DNA of 48,814 nt, from positions 1 to 48,814 of the forward strand of contig JAGWOI010000017.1 in the NCBI GenBank assembly GCA_028870995.1, in the 5' to 3' direction. Below the pieces are notes generated by a model, which did no database searches, was not told the origin of the DNA, and saw only the letters and a list, made by a program, of their open reading frames with translations. A program made the position numbers and the translations under genes. How positions within the stretch are numbered: position 1 is the first letter of the stretch; every line of letters starts with the position of its first letter. Of the stretch, positions 27,614-37,318 are shown piece after piece. Origin of the DNA: Candidatus Omnitrophota bacterium (GTDB taxonomy: Bacteria > Omnitrophota > Gorgyraeia > Zapsychrales > Fredricksoniimonadaceae).

Positions 27614-27649
27614 TTTAATCTTCCTTTAATCTTCTTTTGCTACACTGCT
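27614..27649 (+). promoter_or_regulatory. TTTAAT-N5-TTTAAT direct repeat with -10 element before the stand-alone receiver gene
   Basis: TTTAAT occurs at 27614-27619 and 27625-27630, exactly 11 bp apart, each followed by CTTC. Eight bases later comes GCTACACTGCT (27639-27649), whose TACACT is a fair -10. A third TTTAATCTT lies at 27675. OmpR-type regulators bind such 11-bp tandem half-sites upstream of or over the -35 region. The same arrangement is found on the other strand at 48108-48144. Confidence 0.6.
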
Positions 27650-27756
27650 TTAGTCAGAAAAATTTATCACGGGATTTAATCTTTTATTGTTGGCGGAGAG
27701 GCCCGCTGCCTTATCCTTTGGCCAGGGCCGCCATCGGAAAGCATAAGGAGGTTTCA

Positions 27757-28185
27757 ATGTCTTTTGATCGGAAAAAAGTCTTAATCATCGACGATGAACC
27801 AAGCATTCTACGTATTTATACCAAAATGCTGGTGGAGCTCGGTTTTGTGGCGCGCTGGGCTGCTAATGCCGAGAATGCCCTGAATATTATAATCAGGGAG
27901 AAGATCGACTTGGTTTTGCTGGATATCAAAATGCCCGGCGTCGACGGGAAGATGATGTTCGAGGTGATCCGCGAATATGACCCTTCACTCAGGGTGGTGA
28001 TTTCGAGCGTTTATTCGCTTGAACGGCAAAGAGAACTGGTCCCTTCCGCCCGGGGTTATTTCGATAAGTCTCAGGGGCTGCCGGTCCTTATTGACAGGAT
28101 GATTGGGATTTTATTCGAGGGCGCCAGTCAAGCAGAGATTAAAGGTCACTTGGGTGTTTTTAAATGGGTCAACAATCTGAATTAG
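27757..28185 (+). CDS. Stand-alone receiver-domain protein
   Basis: 142 aa with the start set by a strong SD (AAGGAGG) before ATG 27757. It is a single receiver: D12-D13 in LIIDDEPSI, D56 in LVLLDIKMPG, and a lysine in GYFDKSQGLPV. There is no output domain, only about 15 extra residues (HLGVFKWVNNLN). Such CheY-like proteins act by binding partners. It is downstream of the OmpR-type pair with its own TTTAAT promoter, so it may be a target of that pair. Its TAG stop overlaps the otsB stop on the other strand by two bases. Confidence 0.85.
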   Translation: MSFDRKKVLIIDDEPSILRIYTKMLVELGFVARWAANAENALNIIIREKIDLVLLDIKMPGVDGKMMFEVIREYDPSLRVVISSVYSLERQRELVPSARGYFDKSQGLPVLIDRMIGILFEGASQAEIKGHLGVFKWVNNLN

Positions 28186-28982
28186 CCTTTTTTGGCCGTT
28201 GACTTCAAAAGCAGGCTAAGCAGGGTATTAGTTTCATTCTGGTCCTTGATATAATATTGGGAGAGGGACTTATCGGACCTGCCTACCCTGACGGTGATGC
28301 CTCTGCTGGTTAAAGCCTTAAAGGCGTATTCGTCCGTCATGCTGTCACCGATGTAAACCGGAAGGATATCGCCTTTGACATGCTTTTTGTACGCATTCAG
28401 CAACCAAAGTACAGCCTTACCCTTGTCCCATTCGAAAGAAGGTTTTATTTCAAAGACCTTTTTGTCTATCTCTATGTATATTTCATTTTTTAAATAGAAG
28501 GGTACTACTATTTCATGCAATAGGGCCTTAAAAGGTTCCGTCTGCCCTTCCTGCAGCTGGCGGTAATGGATGCATAGGCAGATTCCCTTATCTTCTATAA
28601 ATGCTCCTTTGAAGAAAACCAATTCCTTGTTGATCTGCCATTTCAAGTATTCGAGGATTTCCCGGGTATGGGTGAGATCGAAACCTTTAAAACTGACCTT
28701 GGGATCATCGATCTCAAAGCCGTGATTGCCGATATAGGTGATATGCTGCATTCCTATCACGCGACGGATATCCGACAATGCTCTTCCGGTCACGATGGAA
28801 ACCTTGCAGTGCGGTTGTTTGATAAACTCTTTTAATAATTTCTTGGTGGGCGCAGGCAGCGCGGCGTGCTGAGGATGGTCTACTATGGGGGTCAGGGTTC
28901 CGTCATAATCGAGGAAGAGGTATAACTCTTTGCCTGACATCTCTTTTTTTATGGCATCCAGCGCATTGAAAATGTATTTCAT
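28182..28982 (-). CDS. otsB: Trehalose-6-phosphate phosphatase
   Basis: HAD-family enzyme that dephosphorylates trehalose-6-phosphate. 266 aa from ATG 28982 (MKYIFNALDAIKKEMSGKEL). Motif I is LDYDGTLTP, the second motif is SIVTGRAL, and the metal-binding end motif is IGDSMTDEYAF. GNHGFEI is the typical cap entry. The frame is open to 29054, but that part crosses the hydrogenase terminator, so it is not used; the ATG at 29000 is possible. No otsA lies in the window. The gene is convergent with the receiver gene. It could be read from leak-through of the hyp operon or its own promoter, which I cannot see. Confidence 0.9.
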   Translation of the reverse strand: MKYIFNALDAIKKEMSGKELYLFLDYDGTLTPIVDHPQHAALPAPTKKLLKEFIKQPHCKVSIVTGRALSDIRRVIGMQHITYIGNHGFEIDDPKVSFKGFDLTHTREILEYLKWQINKELVFFKGAFIEDKGICLCIHYRQLQEGQTEPFKALLHEIVVPFYLKNEIYIEIDKKVFEIKPSFEWDKGKAVLWLLNAYKKHVKGDILPVYIGDSMTDEYAFKALTSRGITVRVGRSDKSLSQYYIKDQNETNTLLSLLLKSTAKKG

Positions 28983-29010
28983 CCCACAAATCTTTCTCAT
29001 GAACGTAAAA

Positions 29011-29045
29011 TAAAAAGACCGCCATCTGATTAAATCAGATGGCGG
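29011..29045 (-). terminator. Strong intrinsic terminator of the hydrogenase operon
   Basis: A perfect 12-bp stem, CCGCCATCTGAT (29019-29030) and ATCAGATGGCGG (29034-29045), encloses a 3-nt loop. On the minus strand it is followed by TCTTTTTATTTT. It lies about 100 bp after the hypE stop and just before otsB, so it closes the long hox-hyp transcript. Confidence 0.9.
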
Positions 29046-29148
29046 CCCGACCATCAGAGCTTACCTCTGGCAAATTCCCAGACCCTTAAAGAATTTCAGT
29101 ATGCAATTGCTTGCTTTATACAAGAACTTGGCCGGTTTGTCAACCCTT

Positions 29149-30189
29149 TTAACAGATCCTCGGCAGTTGCTCGCCGCTGATCATGTCCAGAACGCGGGTG
29201 GCGCCGAGGATGCTTTTAAGCATGACCAGCCCCCCTCTTTCCCGGGTGACCTCGCCGATGCGGCAGGCGCCCTGGCCCAAGGGATGGGCCCGCAGGACTT
29301 CCAGGGCTTCGCAAGCCGCTGCCGCGGGGACGAAGGCAATGAAGCGGCCTTCATTGGCCACATATAACGGATCGAATCCCAAGATGGCGCAGGCAGAGGC
29401 CACCTGTTCTTCCACGGGCACCGAGGCCTCTTCGATCCGAATGATTTTGGAAGAATCCCGGGCGATTTCATTAAGGGCGCTGGCCAGGCCGCCGCGGGTC
29501 AAATCGCGCAGGCAGTGAATTTCAATTCTAGCTTCAAGAAGGGCTTTAACCACCCCGTTTAAGGCCGCGCAATCGCTTTCAATGGTGGTTTCAAAGTCGA
29601 GGCCTTCACGGCCGGCCATAATGGCGATGCCATGGCGGCCGATGGGGCCGTTGGCCAGGATGACGTCCCCTTCTTTGATATTGCCCGGTGCGATCGATAG
29701 ATCATGTTCGATGATCCCGATCCCGGAAGTGTTGATAAAAATGCCGTCGCCATGGCCGTGCTCAACGACCTTGGTGTCACCGGTGACGATTTTGATGCCG
29801 GCCAGGTCCGCCGCCTTTTTAATCGACCTGACGATCATCCAGAGATCTTCCATGCTCAGCCCCTCTTCAATGATGAAGCCCAAGGACAGATACAGGGGCC
29901 TGGCGCCGGACATGGCCAGGTCATTGACCGTCCCATTGACGGCCAGGGTGCCGATGTCCCCTCCAGGGAAAAATAAGGGATTGACGACAAAGGAATCGGT
30001 CGTAAAAGCGATTTTTCCCGCAGGCAGTTCCAGGACCGTTGAATCATGCAAGCCCGATGCGGGTTTGGGACCGAAGGCATGGATGAACATTTTGCTGATC
30101 AGGTCGTTCATCAATCTTCCGCCGCCCCCATGGCTTAAGAGCACATGGGGATATTGGCGGATGGGAAAAGGACACCTCAGTGCGTACAT
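29149..30189 (-). CDS. hypE: [NiFe] hydrogenase maturation protein HypE
   Basis: Dehydrates the carbamoyl group on its own C-terminal cysteine to make the thiocyanate that becomes the CN ligand of the active-site iron. 346 aa. The PurM-like N-terminus has [15 protein letters not shown] and [31 protein letters not shown] and [15 protein letters not shown] follow, and the protein ends with PRIC, the required C-terminal cysteine (C346). The start overlaps hypD by 13 bp with an AGAGAG SD. Last gene before the terminator. Confidence 0.97.
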   Translation of the reverse strand: MYALRCPFPIRQYPHVLLSHGGGGRLMNDLISKMFIHAFGPKPASGLHDSTVLELPAGKIAFTTDSFVVNPLFFPGGDIGTLAVNGTVNDLAMSGARPLYLSLGFIIEEGLSMEDLWMIVRSIKKAADLAGIKIVTGDTKVVEHGHGDGIFINTSGIGIIEHDLSIAPGNIKEGDVILANGPIGRHGIAIMAGREGLDFETTIESDCAALNGVVKALLEARIEIHCLRDLTRGGLASALNEIARDSSKIIRIEEASVPVEEQVASACAILGFDPLYVANEGRFIAFVPAAAACEALEVLRAHPLGQGACRIGEVTRERGGLVMLKSILGATRVLDMISGEQLPRIC

Positions 30190-31277
30190 AGGTACTCTCT
30201 TTTATATTTGAAATATGCTGAACAAGCGCCTTCAGAAGAAACCATGGTGGCGCCCAGCGGCTGTTCCGGCCTGCACTTGAGGCCGAACGCCGAACATTCA
30301 AACGGTTTCTTGACACCCTGTAAAACAAGTCCGCTGATGCACTGGTCGCTTTCCCTGGTCTGTACTTCGTCGACATTAAACTTAAGTTCAGCGTCGTATT
30401 CCTTGAATTCAGTGGTCAATCCGAGGCCGCTTTGAGGTATTTCACCGATGCCGCGCCATTTACGGGGGATGACGCAAAATACTTTTGAAATCAGGTCCTG
30501 GGCATGGCGGTTGCCTTCCTGATTCACGCAGCGGGCATATTGATTTTCAACTTCAAAACGACCCTCTTCCAGTTGTGCCACGCACATGGCTATCCCCTGC
30601 AATATGTCCAGGGGTTCAAAGCCGGTGACGATAATGGGTACTTTGTATTTGGCTGCGATCGGCGGATATTCCGTGTAACCCATGACCGTGCACACATGGC
30701 CGGCCGCCAGGAATCCCTGCACGCGATTGCTCTTCGAAGACAGGATCGATTCGATGGCCGGAGGAACAAGCACATGGGATACCAGCAAAGAGAAATTTTT
30801 AAGACCTGACTGTTTGGCTTGGTATGCGGCCATGGCATTGGCCGGTGCCGTTGTTTCGAATCCAACGGCAAAGAAAACGACTTCCTTGTCCGGATTTTCT
30901 GCGGCTGTCTTGACGGCATCCAGGGGTGAATACAGGATGCGCACGTCGGAGCCGTGCGCTTTAAGCGAAAGCAGGTCCAGTTTGGAGCCCGGAACGCGCA
31001 GCATGTCACCGAAAGAACAAAAGATGACGTTCTTTTGGGAGGCAATGGCCAGGGCGCGGTCGATCATTTCCAGGGGGGTGACGCAGACCGGGCAGCCGGG
31101 ACCGTGGACGAGCTCAATGGATCTGGGTAAAACCGTGTCGATGCCGTATTTGACAATGGCATGGGTCTGGCCGCCGCAGACTTCCATGATGACCCATGGC
31201 CTGGTTGTGATTTTATGGATTTGCCGGGACAGCTGTTGGGCCAATTTAGGGTCCCGGTATTCGTCTAAGTATTTCAT
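30177..31277 (-). CDS. hypD: [NiFe] hydrogenase maturation protein HypD
   Basis: Iron-sulfur protein on which, with HypC, the Fe(CN)2CO group is built. 366 aa. Key motifs: [15 protein letters not shown], the [10 protein letters not shown] cysteine pair, [27 protein letters not shown], and the C-terminal cysteine set ([23 protein letters not shown] region, then CSAYFKY). It lies within the hypCDE block, its start overlapping hypC by 4 bp. All expected cysteines appear to be present. Confidence 0.97.
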   Translation of the reverse strand: MKYLDEYRDPKLAQQLSRQIHKITTRPWVIMEVCGGQTHAIVKYGIDTVLPRSIELVHGPGCPVCVTPLEMIDRALAIASQKNVIFCSFGDMLRVPGSKLDLLSLKAHGSDVRILYSPLDAVKTAAENPDKEVVFFAVGFETTAPANAMAAYQAKQSGLKNFSLLVSHVLVPPAIESILSSKSNRVQGFLAAGHVCTVMGYTEYPPIAAKYKVPIIVTGFEPLDILQGIAMCVAQLEEGRFEVENQYARCVNQEGNRHAQDLISKVFCVIPRKWRGIGEIPQSGLGLTTEFKEYDAELKFNVDEVQTRESDQCISGLVLQGVKKPFECSAFGLKCRPEQPLGATMVSSEGACSAYFKYKREYLCTH

Positions 31278-31531
31278 GCCTCCTTAAGCTCCTCTTCTAG
31301 TTCTTCCATGGTGTTGAGATATTCAAAAACTTTCAAGGCCTCGCTTTGGTCCACGATGCTTAGGGCAAAGCCCACATGCACGATGACATAATCACCTATT
31401 TGGGCCTCGGGCACGTAGGCCAGAGAAACTTCCTTTAAGATGCCTCCGAAGTTGACCCTGCCCTTCCTGTTGAGGGCGTTGTCCCCGGAATCCTGGATGT
31501 TTTCAATTTTCCCCGGTATCGCTAAACACAT
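31274..31531 (-). CDS. hypC: Hydrogenase maturation chaperone HypC
   Basis: 85 aa from the ATG at 31531 ([18 protein letters not shown]). HypC must begin Met-Cys because the second-position cysteine binds the iron group, and this start, with AGGGG a few bases upstream, gives that. A longer open frame exists but lies inside hypF and adds nothing homologous. The second half, [18 protein letters not shown], is the classic HypC/HupF pattern. It carries the Fe group from HypD to the large-subunit precursor. Confidence 0.97.
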   Translation of the reverse strand: MCLAIPGKIENIQDSGDNALNRKGRVNFGGILKEVSLAYVPEAQIGDYVIVHVGFALSIVDQSEALKVFEYLNTMEELEEELKEA

Positions 31532-31541
31532 TGTTATTCCC

Positions 31542-33842
31542 CTATTTTTTGCCCCTGGTGTTCCTGCCGGCTGCAATAAAAATTTGCCCCAATGAAATAC
31601 CGCCGTCATTGACTGGTGCCTGGATCGGCCAGTGAGGCTGAAATCCTTCCTGCCGCAGGCGCCGGACGGCGTGTTCAAGCAGCCATCTGTTTTGAAAACA
31701 CCCTCCGGAAAGTACTGTATCCGGCAGTCCCGCCGCGCGGGCGATATCAACAATGATTTCAACTAATGTTTGATGAAAGCGTGTCGATATCAAGGCCGGG
31801 CTTTTATCTTCACGGATATCTGCGATGACGCCTTTGATGATGCCGGACCAATCGACCAGCCAGCCAGGGCTCGATTTTAATAACTGAAAAGCATAGGTGT
31901 TGACCTCCTCTTGCGTGGCTTGAAATTCCAAGGCCATGGCGGCCTGGCCCTCAAAACTGGCCTGCTGGCATAAACCCGCTAATGAAGCCACACCATCGAA
32001 TAAACGGCCCATGCTGGATGTCTTAGGCGTATTGATGCCTTTCTTGATCATCTGTTGGATAATGGCCAATTCCTTTTCCTTGAATGCCAGGACACTGGGC
32101 AGGTCCTTATATTCTTCCCAGTGACCCCCGCAAAGTTGAAACAAGAGTCCCAAGGCCGAACGTCTTGGTTCCCTGACCGCCGATTCTCCTCCCGGAAGGG
32201 CAAAGGTGCATAAGTGGCCGAAGCGCTGATAATCGACGCCCTCTGTCAATAGGAATTCCCCGCCCCAAATGGTCGAGTCATCACCGTATCCGCTGCCGTC
32301 CCAACAGATGCCCAGCACCTGGCCCGGGATACCCTGTTCCGCCATGACGGAAGCCACATGGGCATGGTGGTGCTGAATCTCAAGCAGGGATGCTTCTGAA
32401 AAGGAGGCTGTCCCCTTTTTGAAATCATGGGCCCATTGGCTGGAGGTATAGTCAGGATGCTTATCACAAACAACCATTTTGATGGGGGCATCGTAAATCG
32501 ATTTTAAACCGGCAATGGTACGTTCAAAGGCTTGGGACGAGACACTGTTGTCAAGATCACCGATATGCTGGCTGATGACGGCATTATCCCCGACGCCTAA
32601 GGCGATGCTGTTTTTCTGGTGGCCGCCTACGGCCAGGATGCCATCGCAATCTTTGCGGATAGCCACCGGTAAAGGCGCCCAGCCTCTGGCGCGGCGCAGC
32701 AGCATGGGTTTGTTATCGACGATTTGGGCAATGGAATCGTCCACGTGGCGTACGATGGGCCGGTCATGGATGAGGAAGAAATCGGCAATGCCGCTTAAAC
32801 GGACAAGGGCTTCGCTATTATCAATGCAGATCGGTTCCTCGCTTAAATTACCGCTGGTGGCCACCACCGGCCTGTTTGTCATTCTGGAAAGTATATGCAT
32901 TAAGGGCATGGCAGGCAGCATGCATCCCAGATAAGGATTTTCAGGAGCGACCAGTCCGGAAACCTTGAGGCCTTTATTTTTCGTCCGCAAAAGAACTATG
33001 GGTGCCTGAGGAGATTTTAATTGCAGGGCTTCCTCATGACTGACAAGGCAATATTGGGATATCATGGAAAGATCAGGCATCATCACCGCCAGCGGTTTGG
33101 AAGGTCTGGCCTTTCTACGGCGCAATTCAGCGAGAACATCATCATTCGCGGCATCAGCCATTAAATAAAAGCCGCCCAAGGCCTTGACAGCCATGATCAA
33201 GCCCCGTTTGATCAGGTCCGATGCCACCGGCAGGCTTTCCGCCGCCGTGGCCACCGCCCGTCCCCTGTCATCCCATAAAGACAGCCTGGGACCGCAAACC
33301 GGACAGGCATTCGGTTGGGCGTGAAAACGGCGGTCGGAAGGATCACCGTACTCTTGACGGCATTCCGGACACATGCCAAATTTTTTCATGGACGTATTCT
33401 TGCGGTCATAAGGCAGGGCTTCAATGATGGAATAGCGCGGTCCGCAATGGGTGCAATTGGTAAAGGGGTATAAAAACCGCCGGTCATTAGGATCAAATAT
33501 TTCTCTCAAACATTCAGGACAGGCGGCTATGTCCGGAAGGACCAGGGCCTCGTTGGCCTCGGTCCTCTGGCTGGCCAGGATCTGGAATTGCTGGAATCCT
33601 TGAGGTAAACAATCATTTTGCTGGCATTGGGTGATGACGCAATTCTTGGGCGGTTCAGTGCGGATTTTGTGAACGAATTTATCCACCTCTTCTTTCGAGC
33701 CTTCTACTTGAATGGCGGCGCCTTGAGAGGTGTTGCGTACAAAGCCTTTTAAATGCAGCTGATTGGCCAGACGATAAATCCAGGGCCTGAATCCAACCCC
33801 TTGCACGGTGCCGCGTATTCTGAGTGACAGCGATTTTTTCAT
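31542..33842 (-). CDS. hypF: Carbamoyltransferase HypF
   Basis: Makes thiocarbamoyl on HypE from carbamoyl phosphate and ATP. 766 aa from ATG 33842, which overlaps the hypA stop by 4 bp. Order: an acylphosphatase domain (RIRGTVQGVGFRPW, residues about 8-90), two zinc-finger repeats (CPECLREIFDPNDRRF to CTHCGP and CPECRQEYGDPSDRRF to CPVCGP), a YrdC-like domain (about 175-360), and a Kae1-like domain with HHAHVASVMAEQ and LSGGCFQNRWLLE. Full length and intact. Confidence 0.97.
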   Translation of the reverse strand: MKKSLSLRIRGTVQGVGFRPWIYRLANQLHLKGFVRNTSQGAAIQVEGSKEEVDKFVHKIRTEPPKNCVITQCQQNDCLPQGFQQFQILASQRTEANEALVLPDIAACPECLREIFDPNDRRFLYPFTNCTHCGPRYSIIEALPYDRKNTSMKKFGMCPECRQEYGDPSDRRFHAQPNACPVCGPRLSLWDDRGRAVATAAESLPVASDLIKRGLIMAVKALGGFYLMADAANDDVLAELRRRKARPSKPLAVMMPDLSMISQYCLVSHEEALQLKSPQAPIVLLRTKNKGLKVSGLVAPENPYLGCMLPAMPLMHILSRMTNRPVVATSGNLSEEPICIDNSEALVRLSGIADFFLIHDRPIVRHVDDSIAQIVDNKPMLLRRARGWAPLPVAIRKDCDGILAVGGHQKNSIALGVGDNAVISQHIGDLDNSVSSQAFERTIAGLKSIYDAPIKMVVCDKHPDYTSSQWAHDFKKGTASFSEASLLEIQHHHAHVASVMAEQGIPGQVLGICWDGSGYGDDSTIWGGEFLLTEGVDYQRFGHLCTFALPGGESAVREPRRSALGLLFQLCGGHWEEYKDLPSVLAFKEKELAIIQQMIKKGINTPKTSSMGRLFDGVASLAGLCQQASFEGQAAMALEFQATQEEVNTYAFQLLKSSPGWLVDWSGIIKGVIADIREDKSPALISTRFHQTLVEIIVDIARAAGLPDTVLSGGCFQNRWLLEHAVRRLRQEGFQPHWPIQAPVNDGGISLGQIFIAAGRNTRGKK

Positions 33843-34186
33843 GGTCTGAATTTGATCTGATCGATGGTGACGCTCTCTCCGGACACCGGTTTGACCTGGT
33901 GGGAAGAGCAAAAAGTACAAAGCAGAAGATGATGATCCTCAACCGGTCCTTGTTGGCCGCACTGCCCGCAAAGGACTTTTAAAGGTTCTTCCACCAAGTT
34001 GAGCCGGACGCCTTCCAACGGCGTCCCCTTGCTTATGAGATCATAATGCATCAATACGGAATCGGGTGCCAAATGGTAGGTTTCCCCTATTTTTACAGTG
34101 ACGGATTCAACTTTCTTATCCGGATATTTTTTGAGTTCACCGATGATGGCTGTGACGATGTTTTCCGTAAAGTGACCTTCGTGCAT
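33839..34186 (-). CDS. hypA: Hydrogenase nickel incorporation protein HypA
   Basis: Nickel metallochaperone, 115 aa. The start MHEGHFTENIV keeps the nickel-binding M-H-E sequence, and the zinc site is C73-x2-C76 with C90-x2-C93 in the CGQC and CTFC hooks. It lies 2 bp after the maturation protease gene and overlaps hypF by 4 bp. In most hyp clusters hypB, the GTPase partner, is beside hypA; here hypF follows directly. HypA may therefore work with a HypB encoded elsewhere. Confidence 0.95.
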   Translation of the reverse strand: MHEGHFTENIVTAIIGELKKYPDKKVESVTVKIGETYHLAPDSVLMHYDLISKGTPLEGVRLNLVEEPLKVLCGQCGQQGPVEDHHLLLCTFCSSHQVKPVSGESVTIDQIKFRP

Positions 34187-34188
34187 GT

Positions 34189-34653
34189 TCAGGCTTGTCC
34201 CTTCTTAATAAATCCGTTTATCAAATCAACAGCCTGTCCGGCGCGCCTTTGAACGGCTGCGGACAACCGGTCGCCAACCTCAAAGGAAATACCTTTGATG
34301 GAGCACAGATGCAATCTCAATTCTTTATGATAGATCTCACTGGCCAAATTGACAAATAATTCCGCTGACAGGTGGTGCGATGAAGGAAGTGTCTGCCGTG
34401 ACGACTTCTCCAGCGGCCGGAAGTCCAGGGGCGGCCCGGATACCGAGGCATCCACCAGGATGACTTGATCATAGGCAAGCATGCGGTCCAAGTCTTCCAA
34501 TTGCAACTGCTGAACGATCCAGGTGTCGATGCCAGGCCAGTGTTTGGCCTCGATTTGTTCAACCACGCAGGGTCCTGCCCCGTCATCGGAACGTAAAGGG
34601 TTCCCGACCCCAATGACCAGAACGCCCTTGCGTTTATCCCCGCTTGACGACAT
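34189..34653 (-). CDS. hoxW: Hydrogenase maturation endopeptidase (HoxW/HyaD family)
   Basis: 154 aa nickel-dependent protease that trims the large-subunit C-terminus. Metal-binding residues: the aspartate of GVGNPLRSDDGAG, a second acidic position in ILVDASVSG and the histidine in SSHHLSAE. The start overlaps hoxH by 20 bp. Its expected target is the 25-residue extension after H456 of the neighbouring HoxH. Ends FIKKGQA. The family is clear; the symbol is given by context with the Hox subunits. Confidence 0.92.
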   Translation of the reverse strand: MSSSGDKRKGVLVIGVGNPLRSDDGAGPCVVEQIEAKHWPGIDTWIVQQLQLEDLDRMLAYDQVILVDASVSGPPLDFRPLEKSSRQTLPSSHHLSAELFVNLASEIYHKELRLHLCSIKGISFEVGDRLSAAVQRRAGQAVDLINGFIKKGQA

Positions 34654-36079
34654 GAAGCGTTTCGCCCAAGTGGTCTTTGATCTCGATCAAGATGGGCATG
34701 GCGCCGATGGCATGCGTTGAGCATGACAGGCAGGGATCGTAACAACGGATGGCAGCTTCGACCCTATTGAGCGCTCCTTCCTTGACGTTTTTGCCATGAA
34801 CGTACTGCCTGGCCACTTCCAGGACCGAACGGTTCATGGCCGGATTATTTTGCCCCGTGGCGATCAGCAGATTGACTTCTGTCAATTTACCGGTAGCATC
34901 GGTCTTATAATGATGGAACAAGGTGCCGCGGGGGGCTTCGGAAGAACCAATGCCTTCAGTGTAATTATGCCTGCCCTGCGTTTGGGTCTCCTGTCCCGTG
35001 ATTTTGGGGTCCTTTAGGATGATCTCAGCTTCTTCAATGGCACCCAGCATTTCAATGAGACGGGTGTAATGGAAATAAAAGGTGCCGTGGACCGGCTTCC
35101 CGCCGTTTAGCGATCTGAAATTCAGGAATTCTTTTTGGGCCTTGGGTGTCTTCATCTTGGCAGCTACGTTCAGGCGGGCCAGCGGCCCCACCCTGTAAAA
35201 GCCTTTTTCAAATCCATACGGTTTATAATAGGGATATTTTAAGTAGGACCACTCGATGGGCCGTTCAGCGATATAATTCAGGTAATTTTTAGGATCGATC
35301 TGGTCGTTTAAAATTTTCCCGTTAATATCCATGAATCTTAGCTTGCCGTCATATAATTCCCACTCGCCTTCGGGGCCGACAGTACCCAAATAGAGGGTCG
35401 GGAAATTGGCGAAGCTCTCCACCATGTCCCTGTTCTGCTCATGGTATTTTTTGATGATATCAATGCCCATTAATGTCGTCTGGGCGGCTTCTGCGATCCA
35501 GCCCAGCAGGGCTTTGCGATTTTCCTCGCTTAACGGCGCGCCCACTCCACCCGGGACAATGCCCATAATATGGATTTTCTTGCCCGTTATGCGTTCGCTG
35601 ATCTCCTGCCCGAATTTACGCAATCGTATTCCCCGCAGGGCCAGGTCCGGAGAGTGCTGTGCCAATCCTATAATGTTGCGTGTTGCCGGGTCGCTGTCCC
35701 ATCCTAAGATGAAATCCGGTGAAGACAGATGGAAGAACGACAAGGCGTGGGAAGAGATTGTCTGTCCCAAATGGATGAGCCGGCGCAGCAATCTTCCAGT
35801 ATAGGTCGGTTCGATCCCCATGATCATTTCGCAGGCCTTGGCGCTGGCAACCGAATGGCTGACCGGGCAGATACCGCAGATACGCGGCGTGATGGCCGGC
35901 ATCTCGGTAAAATACCGGCCCTGGCAGAATTTTTCAAAGCCGCGGAATTCATTGACATGAAAGCGGGCGTCCCTGACCGCCCCGTCCTGGTTCAAATCGA
36001 TGGTGATCTTGGCATGGCCTTCAATGCGGGTGACCGGCGAAATCAAAAGGGTATTGTCCTTGTTGATCTGATTATCCAT
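34634..36079 (-). CDS. hoxH: Bidirectional [NiFe] hydrogenase large subunit
   Basis: 481 aa catalytic subunit of an NAD(P)-linked group 3 hydrogenase. The nickel ligands are C68/C71 in RICGICP and C450/C453 in [12 protein letters not shown]. The latter motif also marks the cleavage point after H456, leaving a 25-residue extension that ends [14 protein letters not shown] and the ordinary group 3 layout are present. Start overlaps hoxY by 8 bp. Both L2 positions are cysteine, so it is not a selenoprotein. Group 3d (HoxEFUYH) is the best fit because the diaphorase genes are in the operon. Confidence 0.97.
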   Translation of the reverse strand: MDNQINKDNTLLISPVTRIEGHAKITIDLNQDGAVRDARFHVNEFRGFEKFCQGRYFTEMPAITPRICGICPVSHSVASAKACEMIMGIEPTYTGRLLRRLIHLGQTISSHALSFFHLSSPDFILGWDSDPATRNIIGLAQHSPDLALRGIRLRKFGQEISERITGKKIHIMGIVPGGVGAPLSEENRKALLGWIAEAAQTTLMGIDIIKKYHEQNRDMVESFANFPTLYLGTVGPEGEWELYDGKLRFMDINGKILNDQIDPKNYLNYIAERPIEWSYLKYPYYKPYGFEKGFYRVGPLARLNVAAKMKTPKAQKEFLNFRSLNGGKPVHGTFYFHYTRLIEMLGAIEEAEIILKDPKITGQETQTQGRHNYTEGIGSSEAPRGTLFHHYKTDATGKLTEVNLLIATGQNNPAMNRSVLEVARQYVHGKNVKEGALNRVEAAIRCYDPCLSCSTHAIGAMPILIEIKDHLGETLHVVKRG

Positions 36080-36614
36080 ATTTCAATTTCCTTTCCTGCT
36101 CCAGATTGGGAACGCGGTCATTGAGAAGCTCCGCCAACACGTAAAAGATCGTGTCCGCAGACGGCGGGCAGCCGGGAATGACATAATCGACGTGCACCAC
36201 TTCCTGCAAAGGCACGACCTTCTCATGCAATTTTAGGAGGGCCGGGTGTTGGGGCATCTTGCCTTCTTTGTCGTTACTGGCAGCTTCCACGTACGCGTAA
36301 TTCAAAACCTCTTCTTTTTTTAAATAATTGCGCATCCCGGTGACATTGGCTGTTACGGCACAATCGCCCAGGGCGACCAGGCACGTTGCCTGCTTACGCA
36401 CATGCAGGAGTTCATGCAGATGTTCATCACTTGTTACCGAACCCTCCACCAGGGCCACATCCACTTGTGGAAATTCTTTTTGGTCGACAATCGGGCATTT
36501 GACAATATCAGCCAGTTTGACCACTTCAAGGATGCGCTCGTCAATATCCAAGAGCGACATATGGCATCCGGAGCAGCCGCCCAGCCACACTGTTCCTATC
36601 TTCTTTTTTTTCAT
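36072..36614 (-). CDS. hoxY: Bidirectional [NiFe] hydrogenase small subunit
   Basis: 180 aa electron-transfer subunit holding the cluster next to the NiFe site. Cysteines: GGCSGCHMSLLD, LVALGDCAVTANV and VIPGCPPSADTI give the four ligands of the proximal [4Fe-4S] cluster. It lacks the longer C-terminal region with medial and distal clusters found in uptake hydrogenases, as expected for soluble HoxY. The start overlaps hoxU by 4 bp, and its 3' end overlaps hoxH by 8 bp. Confidence 0.96.
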   Translation of the reverse strand: MKKKKIGTVWLGGCSGCHMSLLDIDERILEVVKLADIVKCPIVDQKEFPQVDVALVEGSVTSDEHLHELLHVRKQATCLVALGDCAVTANVTGMRNYLKKEEVLNYAYVEAASNDKEGKMPQHPALLKLHEKVVPLQEVVHVDYVIPGCPPSADTIFYVLAELLNDRVPNLEQERKLKYG

Positions 36615-37318
36615 AGGTTCATCTTCCTTTTGGCGACCAATTCGCTCACCATTTTAGGTTGTTTGACCAATTGCCCCTGCACCACGGTCTTGGGCCAAAG
36701 AGCGCCGGTGGGACAGACATTGACGCATTTGCTGCACGAGGTGCAGGTGGTGGAATCTCCCCAAGGCGTATCAAAGTCGGAAATGACCCTGACTTCAATC
36801 CCGCGGTTCTTGATGCCCCAGTTGTGCGCCCCTTCCACCTCGGAACAGACACGCACGCAGCGGGTGCACATGATGCAGCGGTTATGGTCCATGACATACA
36901 TGGGATGCGAGGTATCGACGTTGGCCTGTGGAAAAAGATACGGGAAACGCACATGGTCCATGCCGACCTTGTATCCCAAATCCTGCAGTTCACAGTTGCC
37001 GTCAGCCACGCATACCGCGCAAATATGGTTACGTTCGGCGAAGAACAATTCGGTGGTGATGCGCTGGTATTTTTTCAATCTTTCGGTTTTGGTCTTAATG
37101 ACCTGATTGGCCGCTACCTTGGTGGTGCAGGCCGGAAGGAGCTTGTTGATCCCTTCAATCTCAACCAAGCAAAGGCGGCAGGCACCCACATCGCCGATCC
37201 CCTCCAAATGGCACATGGTCAGGATCTCGATGCCGTTTTCCTTGCAGGCTTCGAGGATGGTTCTACCCGTTTCGACTTCCAAAGGTTTGTCGTCAATGGT
37301 CACCGGTATTTTAGCCAT
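36611..37318 (-). CDS. hoxU: Hydrogenase diaphorase subunit HoxU (NuoG-like N-terminal part)
   Basis: 235 aa iron-sulfur relay between HoxF and HoxY. Start at ATG 37318 ([18 protein letters not shown]); the longer frame adds residues from within hoxF. Cluster motifs in order: a ferredoxin-like [2Fe-2S] set ([16 protein letters not shown], then PAC), the His-ligated cluster [12 protein letters not shown], and two [4Fe-4S] sets, [11 protein letters not shown] and [11 protein letters not shown]. The C-terminus (KRKMNL) is short, as in HoxU and unlike full NuoG. It overlaps the hoxF 3' end by 8 bp. Confidence 0.96.
   Translation of the reverse strand: MAKIPVTIDDKPLEVETGRTILEACKENGIEILTMCHLEGIGDVGACRLCLVEIEGINKLLPACTTKVAANQVIKTKTERLKKYQRITTELFFAERNHICAVCVADGNCELQDLGYKVGMDHVRFPYLFPQANVDTSHPMYVMDHNRCIMCTRCVRVCSEVEGAHNWGIKNRGIEVRVISDFDTPWGDSTTCTSCSKCVNVCPTGALWPKTVVQGQLVKQPKMVSELVAKRKMNL

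Noticed and set aside
31532-31762. Longer HypC start
   Set aside because: HypC needs Met-Cys at its N-terminus; the extension overlaps hypF and has no family resemblance.
34450-34500. Selenocysteine or unusual residue in the hydrogenase large subunit
   Set aside because: The L2 motif ([12 protein letters not shown], encoded near 34,700) has cysteine at both ligand positions, so there is no sign of selenocysteine; the stop is ordinary.
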